From positions 1 to 27,707 of the forward strand of contig JAEZTQ010000050.1 of the NCBI GenBank assembly GCA_023443625.1: a stretch of 27,707 nucleotides of DNA, written 5' to 3'. The translations under genes and the position numbers were made by a program. Under the pieces are notes generated by a model. It saw only the letters and a program-made list of their open reading frames with translations, was not told the origin of the DNA and searched no databases. How positions within the stretch are numbered: position 1 is the stretch's first letter; every line of letters starts with the position of its first letter. Shown here piece after piece: positions 5,891 through 13,510 of the stretch. This DNA comes from Bacillota bacterium (GTDB lineage Bacteria > Bacillota_A > Clostridia > Lachnospirales > Lachnospiraceae).

Positions 5891-8512
5891 TTACTTGTTG
5901 TTCAAAACTGCCTGTGCTGCTGCAAGTCTTGCGATTGGCACGCGGAAAGGAGAACAAGATACATAGTTTAATCCAATCTTATGGCAGAATTCAACTGTGG
6001 ATGGATCTCCACCGTGCTCACCACAGATACCTAACTTAATGTTAGGTCTAGCTGCACGACCTTTTTCGGAAGCCATCTTCACTAACTGGCCAACACCTTC
6101 TTGGTCAAGTCTTGCAAATGGATCGGACTCATAGATTTTGCCTTTGTAGTAAGCATCTAAGAACTTACCAGCATCATCACGGGAGAAACCGAAGGTCATC
6201 TGTGTTAAGTCGTTAGTACCGAAGGAGAAGAAGTCTGCTTCTTCAGCGATTTCATCAGCTAATAATGCTGCACGAGGAATCTCGATCATTGTACCAACAT
6301 GGTATTCGATATCGGAGCCCATTTCCTTCTTAACTGCTTCAGCTGTCTCAACAACTACTGCTTTAACGAACTGTAACTCTCTCTTCTCACCAATTAATGG
6401 GATCATGATTTCAGGAACGATATCAAAACCTTTTTCCTTCTTCACTTCGATTGCTGCTTCCATAACCGCTCTTGTTTGCATTCTTGCAATTTCAGGATAA
6501 GTTACAGCAAGACGACAACCTCTGTGACCCATCATAGGGTTGAACTCGTGTAAGGAATCACAGGTCGCTTTTACTTCTTCTACTGTAAGACCCATATCTT
6601 TAGCTAATGCTGCGATATCATCTGCGTTAGTAGGAACAAACTCATGTAACGGAGGATCTAAGAAACGGATGGTAACAGGTCTGCCTTCCATTACTTCGTA
6701 GATACCCTTGAAGTCACCTTTCTGGTAAGGAATTAACTCATTCAGAGCTGCTTCTCTAGCTTCTACTGTGCTGGAAAGGATCATCTTTCTGATCTTAGGA
6801 ATTCTGTCTGGCTCGAAGAACATATGCTCTGTACGAGTAAGACCAATACCTTCTGCTCCAAATTTGATTGCATTTAATGCATCTTCTGGAGTATCTGCAT
6901 TTGTTCTAATCTTTAATGTTCTGATTTCATCAGCCCATTTCATAATTCTATCAAAGTTACCACTGATGGAAGCTTCTACAGTATTGATATCTCCAACGTA
7001 GATATTACCTGTGGAACCATCAAGGGAGATATAATCTCCTTCTTTTACAGTGTTACCAGCGATTGTGAAGTATTTCTCTTCTTCGTTAATGTTGATTTCA
7101 CCACAACCAGATACACAAGCAGTACCCATACCACGAGCAACTACTGCTGCGTGAGAAGTCATACCACCACGTACTGTTAAGATACCTTGTGCTGCATGCA
7201 TTCCTTCGATATCTTCTGGAGATGTCTCAAGACGAACAAGAATTACTCTATCACCTTTTTCTGCTGCTGCTACGGAATCCTCTGCAGTAAAGTATACTTT
7301 ACCAGCTGCTGCACCAGGAGATGCTGGTAATGCATTACCTACAGGCTTAGCTGCTTTTAAAGCTGCTGTATCAAAGGTAGGATGTAATAACTGATCTAAG
7401 GATTTTGCATCGATTCTGATGATTGCTTCTTCCTTAGTGATCATACCTTCATCTACTAAATCACAAGCGATTTGAAGAGCTGCTGGAGCAGTTCTCTTAC
7501 CGCTACGTGTCTGTAAGAAGTAAAGTTTTTTGTCTTCAATTGTGAATTCCATATCTTGCATATCTTTATAGTGTTTCTCAAGTAAAGTAGCAATTCTCAT
7601 GAATTCAGCGTAAACTTCTGGCATATCTTCCTCTAATCTAGCAATAGGAAGTGGAGTTCTGATACCAGCAACTACGTCTTCACCCTGTGCATTGATTAAA
7701 TACTCACCATAGATCTTAGCCTCACCAGTAGAAGGGTTACGAGTAAATGCAACACCTGTACCGGAAGTATCACCCATGTTACCAAATACCATTGCTTGAA
7801 TATTTACAGCAGTACCCCAATCTCCAGGGATATCGTTCATTCTTCTATAGTAGATAGCACGAGGATTATCCCATGAACGGAATACAGCAGTTACAGCTTC
7901 GATTAATTGCTCTGCTGGATCCTGAGGGAAATCTGTTCCTTTTTCAGCCTTGTATAATGCTTTGAATGCATCAATAACTTCTTTTAAATCATCAGCAGTA
8001 AGGTCATTATCAAAATGAACACCCTTAGCTTCTTTGATTTCATCTAAAACTCTTTCGAATTTAGATTTGCTTACTTCCATAACTACGTCAGAGAACATTT
8101 GGATAAATCTTCTATATGAGTCATATGCGAATCTAGGGTTTCCAGTTTTCTTAGCGAAACCATCAACAGCTGCATCAGTTAAACCTAAGTTAAGGATTGT
8201 ATCCATCATACCAGGCATAGATGCTCTAGATCCTGAACGTACAGAAACGAGTAGCGGATTTTCAGTATCACCAAATTTCTTACCTTGCTCTTCTTCAAGT
8301 AATCTTAAGGATGCAAAGATTTGATCCTTAACTTCTTCTCTAATCTTCTTGCCACTATTGTAGTAATCTGTACAAGCTTCTGTTGTAACGATAAATCCTT
8401 GAGGAATCGGAAGTCCTAAATTAGTCATTTCGGCTAAGTTAGCGCCTTTTCCACCAAGAAGGTTTTTCATATCTGCTTTGCCTTCTTTAAACAAATATAC
8501 CCATTTTGTCAT
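5891..8512 (-). CDS. ppdK: pyruvate, phosphate dikinase
   Basis: This 873-residue protein has the usual length. It catalyses pyruvate + ATP + Pi to PEP + AMP + PPi (reversible), and in anaerobes can run glycolytically with PPi. Domains in order: N-terminal ATP-grasp-like nucleotide domain starting LLGGKGANLAEM, with RSGSRASMPGMMDTILNLG; the swivelling phosphohistidine domain with GGMTSHAAVVARGMG, His at about residue 455; and a C-terminal PEP/pyruvate barrel with GLTRTEHMFF, MMGHRGCRLAVTYPEI, FFSFGTNDLTQM and the catalytic cysteine in GICGEHGGDP near residue 831. The start follows AGGAGGGCACTTACAAA. It lies after glyS, with a 268-bp gap holding its own promoter candidate and a long hairpin. 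With pyk at 20.2 kb it sets the pyruvate/PEP balance. No regulatory kinase (yqfL-type) gene is in view. Confidence 0.97.
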   Translation of the reverse strand: MTKWVYLFKEGKADMKNLLGGKGANLAEMTNLGLPIPQGFIVTTEACTDYYNSGKKIREEVKDQIFASLRLLEEEQGKKFGDTENPLLVSVRSGSRASMPGMMDTILNLGLTDAAVDGFAKKTGNPRFAYDSYRRFIQMFSDVVMEVSKSKFERVLDEIKEAKGVHFDNDLTADDLKEVIDAFKALYKAEKGTDFPQDPAEQLIEAVTAVFRSWDNPRAIYYRRMNDIPGDWGTAVNIQAMVFGNMGDTSGTGVAFTRNPSTGEAKIYGEYLINAQGEDVVAGIRTPLPIARLEEDMPEVYAEFMRIATLLEKHYKDMQDMEFTIEDKKLYFLQTRSGKRTAPAALQIACDLVDEGMITKEEAIIRIDAKSLDQLLHPTFDTAALKAAKPVGNALPASPGAAAGKVYFTAEDSVAAAEKGDRVILVRLETSPEDIEGMHAAQGILTVRGGMTSHAAVVARGMGTACVSGCGEININEEEKYFTIAGNTVKEGDYISLDGSTGNIYVGDINTVEASISGNFDRIMKWADEIRTLKIRTNADTPEDALNAIKFGAEGIGLTRTEHMFFEPDRIPKIRKMILSSTVEAREAALNELIPYQKGDFKGIYEVMEGRPVTIRFLDPPLHEFVPTNADDIAALAKDMGLTVEEVKATCDSLHEFNPMMGHRGCRLAVTYPEIARMQTRAVMEAAIEVKKEKGFDIVPEIMIPLIGEKRELQFVKAVVVETAEAVKKEMGSDIEYHVGTMIEIPRAALLADEIAEEADFFSFGTNDLTQMTFGFSRDDAGKFLDAYYKGKIYESDPFARLDQEGVGQLVKMASEKGRAARPNIKLGICGEHGGDPSTVEFCHKIGLNYVSCSPFRVPIARLAAAQAVLNNK

Positions 8513-8586
8513 TTTGTAAGTGCCCTCCTAAAAAAATTATATATTTATTTATAATTGATATAACCCTTGACTTTCAATCCATCTAT

Positions 8587-8668
8587 GAGCGCCAAAAGTA
8601 CTAGGCGAACATAATGATAAAAACATAATGGCGCAACTCATTATGTTTGCATAATACTTTTATCACTC
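8587..8668 (-). repeat. 82-bp hairpin in the ppdK leader
   Basis: Arms at 8594-8616 and 8639-8661 pair at about 21 of 23 positions as RNA, and GAGCG/CACTC (8587-8591, 8664-8668) extend the stem beyond a small internal loop. A nested perfect 10-bp repeat (8621-8630 with 8639-8648) offers an alternative fold, because AACATAATG occurs twice directly and once inverted. It lies between the promoter candidate and the ppdK start. Confidence 0.65.
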
Positions 8669-8741
8669 AAAGAATGTCATGAAGGTAAAGTACTCCTATC
8701 AAATTATAACTCATAATCGGCATTTTTAGTCGCCAATTTGC

Positions 8742-8750
8742 ATTATATCA
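8742..8750 (-). promoter_or_regulatory. ppdK promoter candidate (extended -10)
   Basis: TGATATAAT on the minus strand is a perfect extended -10, with no good -35. A second TATAAT lies at 8708-8703. Either would give a long leader of about 185-230 nt containing the hairpin at 8587-8668. Confidence 0.45.
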
Positions 8751-8780
8751 AAAATACCATGCCAAGGAAAGAGTTTTTTT

Positions 8781-10169
8781 CTAAAATTTAAACTTATTCT
8801 CAAAATATGCTTTTAAATCTTCAATTTTTATTCTTTCCTGTGCCATTGTATCTCTATCACGAACCGTAACAGCTTGGTCTGTTTCTGATTCAAAATCATA
8901 AGTTATACAGAAAGGTGTTCCGATTTCATCCTGTCTACGATAACGCTTACCAATATTTCCTCTATCATCGAACTCACAGTTATAGGTCTTACATAATTCG
9001 CTAAAGATCTTCTCTGCTGGTTCACTAAGTTTCTTAGATAAGGGAAGTACACCAATCTTAACCGGTGCCAATGCGGGATGGAAATGAAGTACAGTACGAA
9101 CATCACCTTCAGCAATTTCTTCTTCATCATAGGCTGCACAAAGGAAGGCTAATACAACACGGTCAGCTCCTAAGGATGGCTCTACAACATAAGGAATATA
9201 TCTTTCCTTCTTCTCATCATCGAAGTAACTCATATCTTCTTTGGATACATTCTGATGCTGGGTTAAGTCATAATCTGTACGATCTGCAATACCCCATAAC
9301 TCACCCCAACCAAAGGGGAATAAATATTCGATATCTGTCGTAGCCTTGCTGTAAAAGGAAAGTTCTTCAGGATCATGATCTCTGATTCTTAGTTCTTCCA
9401 TCTTCATACCAAGGGAGAGAAGCCAATCAATACAGAATTGTCTCCAATAGTTAAACCATTCAAGATCTGTATCCGGCTCACAGAAGAATTCTAATTCCAT
9501 CTGCTCAAATTCTCTTGTTCTGAAGGTAAAGTTACCAGGCGTAATCTCATTACGGAAGGATTTACCTATTTGTCCAATACCAAAAGGAATCTTCTTACGA
9601 GAAGTTCTCTGAACATTCTTGAAGTTAACAAAAATACCCTGAGCTGTCTCAGGTCTTAAGTAAACTATATTCTTTGCATCATCAGTAACACCCTGGAAGG
9701 TTTTAAACATGAGGTTGAACTGGCGAATATCAGTAAAATTATGTTTGCCACAGGTAGGGCATGGAATATTATGTTCATCAATATACTTTTTCATTTCATC
9801 TTGAGGCCAAGCATCAACAGAACCTTCAATTTGAATACCTTTTTCCATATTGTAATCTTCAATGATTTTATCTGCACGAAAACGCTCATGACATTCTTTA
9901 CAATCCATTAATGGATCAGAGAAGCCACCAAGGTGACCGGAAGCTACCCATGTCTGAGGATTCATTAAAATTGCGCAATCCACACCGACATTATAAGGAT
10001 TCTCCTGAATGAACTTAAGCCACCAAGCTTTTTTAACGTTATTTTTCAACTCAACTCCGAGATTACCGTAATCCCAGGTATTTGCCAGTCCACCATAGAT
10101 CTCGGAACCTGGATAAACAAAACCTCTTGCTTTTGCTAGTGCTACAATTTTTTCCATTGTCTTTTCCAT
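8781..10169 (-). CDS. glyS: glycyl-tRNA synthetase, single-chain class II type
   Basis: This 462-residue enzyme charges tRNA-Gly with glycine. The N-terminus has the homodimeric-type signature [20 protein letters not shown]; zinc-binding-like CKECHERF and [19 protein letters not shown] follow. Class II motif 2 is [20 protein letters not shown], motif 3 is [10 protein letters not shown], and the C-terminal anticodon-binding domain starts at about [11 protein letters not shown]. It is the one-gene alpha-dimer type, not the glyQ/glyS tetramer type. The start at 10169 follows GAGGATGAAGT. Only 55 bases separate it from the lipoprotein gene upstream, so the two are probably cotranscribed. No T-box leader fits in that gap. 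Confidence 0.97.
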   Translation of the reverse strand: MEKTMEKIVALAKARGFVYPGSEIYGGLANTWDYGNLGVELKNNVKKAWWLKFIQENPYNVGVDCAILMNPQTWVASGHLGGFSDPLMDCKECHERFRADKIIEDYNMEKGIQIEGSVDAWPQDEMKKYIDEHNIPCPTCGKHNFTDIRQFNLMFKTFQGVTDDAKNIVYLRPETAQGIFVNFKNVQRTSRKKIPFGIGQIGKSFRNEITPGNFTFRTREFEQMELEFFCEPDTDLEWFNYWRQFCIDWLLSLGMKMEELRIRDHDPEELSFYSKATTDIEYLFPFGWGELWGIADRTDYDLTQHQNVSKEDMSYFDDEKKERYIPYVVEPSLGADRVVLAFLCAAYDEEEIAEGDVRTVLHFHPALAPVKIGVLPLSKKLSEPAEKIFSELCKTYNCEFDDRGNIGKRYRRQDEIGTPFCITYDFESETDQAVTVRDRDTMAQERIKIEDLKAYFENKFKF

Positions 10170-10224
10170 ACTTCATCCTCACATTGCTCTTAATATATTT
10201 GAAACATTGCTCATTAAAATACTA

Positions 10225-10824
10225 TCAGGGTTTATACACTACGATGGTCATTCCCTCAGCTGCACTTTGTACTTCATTTTCATCAATCAACTTCGCTTTA
10301 TCTGAATAGAATTTCACTTTACCGTCAACAACAATACGATATGGCTCATACAGAACTAATATTCTATAACCTTCGCTCTGTATAGTTTCTTGCGTACTAA
10401 CTAAGGATTGATCCTTAGCATTTATTAAAGTAGCTGGCAATTCAAGTGGAATATCCTTAATACCCCCATTAAAATAGGCTGCTTTTACATCGTTAAAAGC
10501 CGTGTATTGATCCATCCCCGTATAAGTTAACAACATAATGGCTTTGTTATCTACAACTTTAACCGAATCAACTGTAATTTTGTTCTCTCCAAGCTTCTTA
10601 TTATAAGCTGCAATCTCTTCACCAATATAATCCTGCAGTCCGCTGAGACTATAATATGTTTTATCAAATTCTTCAACAGTTGCTACCTGTATTTCTCCAT
10701 TCGTCTTAGCAAGAAGCGTACTTTCAGTTACTTCATCAACGTCAATCTTCCTATCTCCTTTGGAACAAGCACCTGTAAAAAAGATAAGAAGTAGGAGTAA
10801 TGTGCAAAAAACCAGTTTTTTCAT
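10225..10824 (-). CDS. uncharacterised lipoprotein
   Basis: The 199-residue product has a classical lipoprotein signal: MKKL, a long leucine core and the lipobox FTGAC, giving a lipid-anchored cysteine at about residue 20. The mature part is hydrophilic, with a few predicted strands (KVVDNKAIMLLTYTGMDQY, GYRILVLYEPYRIVVDG), and resembles no family I can name. It would sit on the outer face of the membrane. It lies 79 bases after recO and 55 before glyS on the same strand; its role there is not evident. The start follows GGAGGGAATG-type purines (TGGAGGG about 8 bases ahead). Confidence 0.8.
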   Translation of the reverse strand: MKKLVFCTLLLLLIFFTGACSKGDRKIDVDEVTESTLLAKTNGEIQVATVEEFDKTYYSLSGLQDYIGEEIAAYNKKLGENKITVDSVKVVDNKAIMLLTYTGMDQYTAFNDVKAAYFNGGIKDIPLELPATLINAKDQSLVSTQETIQSEGYRILVLYEPYRIVVDGKVKFYSDKAKLIDENEVQSAAEGMTIVVYKP

Positions 10825-10903
10825 TATACATTCCCTCCATATAGATTTGGGTTCATATCATTTTAACCTTATTAATCAATAATTTCAACTGTAAAATAAA
10901 TTT

Positions 10904-11701
10904 TTATATATCACTAATCATTTCCATAGATTTAAATTCATGTTCAACGTAGCATTCCAGATAATTTCCGACACATTTCTTCAATTCATTCAAAACCTCT
11001 TCAGACACTTTAAAAGTATATAATTTCTCAATATCCTTTGAAATTATGTATTGCATAGTATAAAGGGTAGATGTATTAATCAGTACTGCCTTCGGATCAT
11101 TCCCTCTGCATCCCTTACACAAAATCCCCCCACTAATAGGGCTAAAATAGAACCTGTCCGATGAAATATTCCCCTCCTGATTACTTTCCATAAATTGTTG
11201 GTTGCACTTTACACAACCAAAGACCTGAGGCATCTCACCATTCAATGCCATTATTTTTAATTCATAAATCAATCTGATTAGAGTAATATTGATTGTCTTC
11301 TTACTGACTGCCCTTAGGGTTTGAAATAATAGCTTCAAAATATTTCTCTCATCATTATTTTCCTTTGTAAGGTAGTCTGCGAATTCGCAAAAATAAAATC
11401 CATGACAAAGGCTATTAAAATCCTCTCTTAATTCTCCAAAATAATTAGATATCTCAGCAGACATAATATTATAGGAGGATCTGCCTGTATATAATGTAAA
11501 TTCCCCAAAGGTAAAGGGCTGACTGCACGCCAATAAGGCGCTGTTAGGTCTTCTTGCGCCTTTGGCAAATACAGATATTTTTCCGATTTCCTTCGTTAAA
11601 ATTACAAGCCGTTTGTCATAATCACCAACGGGCATGGCCGCTAGGACCATCCCCGTCACAATTGTAGATACCGGCAATAAAACCACCTTCTTTATCCTCA
11701 C
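10904..11701 (-). CDS. recO: DNA repair protein RecO
   Basis: RecO helps load RecA by displacing SSB with RecR. The N-terminal OB-fold reads VTGMVLAAMPVGDYDKRLVILT, then GKISVFAKGARRPNS, both typical. A helical part follows, with a four-cysteine zinc site CVKCNQQF...CKGC. As annotated (GTG at 11701) it has 265 residues and overlaps the yqzL-like stop by four bases (GTGA), allowing translational coupling. A TTG at 11677 after AAGAAGGTGG is also a good start and gives the more usual short lead into VTG, about 257 residues. The order era-yqzL-recO matches other Firmicutes. Confidence 0.93.
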   Translation of the reverse strand: MRIKKVVLLPVSTIVTGMVLAAMPVGDYDKRLVILTKEIGKISVFAKGARRPNSALLACSQPFTFGEFTLYTGRSSYNIMSAEISNYFGELREDFNSLCHGFYFCEFADYLTKENNDERNILKLLFQTLRAVSKKTINITLIRLIYELKIMALNGEMPQVFGCVKCNQQFMESNQEGNISSDRFYFSPISGGILCKGCRGNDPKAVLINTSTLYTMQYIISKDIEKLYTFKVSEEVLNELKKCVGNYLECYVEHEFKSMEMISDI

Positions 11702-11901
11702 TCAAAACCTTGAGTAGTTATGTTCAAACCAGAAGAGATACTATTAATCCCCTGGGTAGAATCATTCATTCTTGGCCTAGAAACATCTACAGACTGAGCG
11801 GGTTCATCTACTCCTTCATCCCGCGTACATGCAATGTAGTGTAAATAATCATCAATTTTACCTGTTTTAGTAAAACTTTTCCAATAATAATAATTCTTCA
11901 T
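11698..11901 (-). CDS. yqzL: YqzL-like small protein
   Basis: This 67-residue protein has the YqzL pattern W-x-x-F-x-x-T-G-x-I-D-x-Y-L in WKSFTKTGKIDDYLHYIACT. YqzL proteins of about 45 residues sit between era and recO in Bacillus, the same place as here; their function is unknown. This one has an extra serine/asparagine-rich tail of roughly 35 residues. The start follows TAGGGGGCTC. The stop codon overlaps the recO GTG. Confidence 0.7.
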   Translation of the reverse strand: MKNYYYWKSFTKTGKIDDYLHYIACTRDEGVDEPAQSVDVSRPRMNDSTQGINSISSGLNITTQGFE

Positions 11902-12091
11902 AAATGAGCCCCCTAACCATGAACTTATGTTTTGTATTTAACAACATCTGTTATAACATTAGGTTACCCATTTTATATCTCATTAAACTGAATAGAATAT
12001 CCCAGTAAAAATATATTTTTAGTCCTTGACAAAAATTAGTCTCAATTAAAATCAATTGTAACAGCCTATATGTTGACTCATCTTAAGACTC

Positions 12092-12189
12092 AGATACATT
12101 AGCTAGCTCTTTTTGTTATATCTTCTTGAGACATAGATACATTAGCTAGCTCTTTTTGTTATATCTTCTTGAGACACAGGTATGTTGGC
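12092..12189. repeat. left repeat array, 43-bp period
   Basis: Two almost identical 43-bp units (12092-12134, 12135-12177) contain AGATACATTAGCTAGCTC and are followed at the same spacing by a third, diverged motif GGTATGTTGGC (12179-12189), which is the end of the adjacent palindrome. GATACATTAGC and GGTATGTTGGC differ mostly by transitions and both follow GAGACAYA, indicating common origin. Confidence 0.75.
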
Positions 12190-12408
12190 AAGGTAATCTA
12201 TTTTGAATGACTTTAAAACTTTCATGGTAATACTTACTTACAGATTGGAGCGAAGAAGACTGGAAAATGTCCATGGATGGACATTTTAGGAGTGTGCGAC
12301 ATGGAAGTCGCTACACTCCGACAGTCTGTCACAAGCTCCAAGCTGGAAGTTTAGTATTACCAGAAAGTTTTAACTGAAAGGAAAAATAGATTACCTTGCC
12401 AACATACC
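12179..12408. mobile_element. nested palindromic element (MITE-like) between era and yqzL
   Basis: Perfect 26-bp terminal arms (12179-12204, 12383-12408) enclose further matched arms: 12212-12234 with 12353-12373 (one bulge), 12237-12251 with 12335-12349 (12 of 15) and 12257-12262 with 12322-12327. At the centre are two hairpins: 12264-12287 (perfect 10-bp stem, 4-base loop) and 12289-12319 (12-bp stem with one bulge). The 230-bp whole has no open frame and folds as one long stem with two terminal hairpins in DNA or RNA. Size and perfect ends suggest a miniature transposable element; a structured RNA is the alternative. It separates era from yqzL-recO, which usually lie close together. Confidence 0.65.
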
Positions 12409-12538
12409 GTCCCTAGAACACCAATACATCATCTCTGCCAATGTACCGTCCCTAGAACACCAATACATCACCCTTGCCAACATACCGTCCCTAGAACACC
12501 AATACATCATCCCTGCCAATGTACCGTCCCTAGAACAC
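12398..12538. repeat. right repeat array, 39-bp period with 78-bp alternation
   Basis: Four units start at 12398, 12437, 12476 and 12515, the last one partial and ending directly at the era stop codon. Units 1 and 3 read GCCAACATACCGTCCC; units 2 and 4 read GCCAATGTACCGTCCC, so a 78-bp dimer is repeated twice. The first 11 bases are the end of the palindrome at 12179-12408, and the array runs in mirror orientation to the left array. The rest of 11902-12539 shows nothing further. Confidence 0.8.
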
Positions 12539-12539
12539 T

Positions 12540-13460
12540 TTACTCGTTCTTATTATATCCGAAGTTCTTCATGAGGAAATCGCTATCTCTCCAGTCCTTT
12601 TTAACCTTAACCCAGAGCTGTAGATTAACCCTGCAATCAAGAAGGCTTTCAATCTCTCTGCGGGCATGGGTACCAATGAGCTTCAGCTTACTGCCACCTT
12701 TACCAATGATGATGCCTTTATGAGAATCTTTTTCACAGACAATGGTTGCATCAATATCAATCATGCCACCACCCTTTGACTGGTTTTCTCCTCTTTCCTT
12801 CATTCGATCTATACTCACTGCAATACCATGAGGAATTTCATCATCCAAAAGCTTTAATGCTTTTTCACGAATAAGTTCAGCCACAATCTGTCTTTCCGGT
12901 TGATCCGTAATTGTATCCTCATCATAATACTGAGGTCCTTCTGGCATATATTTATACAGCTGCTCCAGAAGGAGCTTTGTATTCTCACCCTTAAGGGCAG
13001 ATACGGGGATAATCTCAGCAAAATTTAAAATATCCTTATAAGCCGCAATAAAGGTTAGTATCTCTTCTTTTTTGACTGTATCAATTTTATTAATAATCAG
13101 TATAACTGGTGTCTTAGCTTTCGATAGCTGCCCGGCAATATGCTGCTCGCCTGCACCGATAAAAGTAGATGGTTCTACAAGCCATAGTACTACGTCCACT
13201 TCGTTAATAGTACGTTCTGCTATATTAACCATATACTCTCCCAGTTTATTTTTTGCCTTATGAATCCCAGGTGTATCAAGAAAGATTATCTGGCCTCTCT
13301 CATCAGTATAAACCGTCTGTATTCTGTTGCGTGTTGTCTGAGGCTTATCCGAGGTAATAGCTATCTTTTGTCCAATCAATTGATTCATCAGGGTTGATTT
13401 CCCTACATTAGGTCTGCCAATTAGTGTTACAAACCCTGATTTGTACTTTGTATCCTTCAT
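12540..13460 (-). CDS. era: GTPase Era
   Basis: This 306-residue essential GTPase binds the 3' end of 16S rRNA and assists 30S maturation. GTPase motifs in order: G1 GRPNVGKST (residues 15-23), switch region with KPQTTRNRIQ, G3 DTPGIH, G4 NKID, G5 SALKG. The C-terminal KH domain has GIIIGKGGSKLKLIG. The length is normal. The ribosome site is poor (AAAAAGG directly abutting the ATG). The 50-bp gap after the M16 protease gene suggests cotranscription and possibly coupled translation. Downstream the repeat island begins at the stop codon. Confidence 0.97.
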   Translation of the reverse strand: MKDTKYKSGFVTLIGRPNVGKSTLMNQLIGQKIAITSDKPQTTRNRIQTVYTDERGQIIFLDTPGIHKAKNKLGEYMVNIAERTINEVDVVLWLVEPSTFIGAGEQHIAGQLSKAKTPVILIINKIDTVKKEEILTFIAAYKDILNFAEIIPVSALKGENTKLLLEQLYKYMPEGPQYYDEDTITDQPERQIVAELIREKALKLLDDEIPHGIAVSIDRMKERGENQSKGGGMIDIDATIVCEKDSHKGIIIGKGGSKLKLIGTHARREIESLLDCRVNLQLWVKVKKDWRDSDFLMKNFGYNKNE

Positions 13461-13510
13461 CCTTTTTCATTAAACCTTTCTACGTCATGTTTTAAGGGAT
13501 TGTTAATGCC

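Larger units (their letters stand above)
5669..5916 (-). repeat. duplicated ppdK 3'-end/terminator/promoter segment, copy B
   Basis: This is the intact partner of the segment at 463-710. It covers the last eight codons and stop of ppdK, the ppdK terminator, and the promoter and leader of the deoxyribosyltransferase-like gene. Both copies end immediately before the start codon of a different gene. Confidence 0.8.

Noticed and set aside
10170..10224. T-box leader for glyS
   Set aside because: Only 55 bases separate glyS from the upstream gene, and no T-box sequence is present.
12398..12538. Possible CRISPR array
   Set aside because: Regular 39-bp units repeat end to end with no unique spacers, and no cas genes are present.
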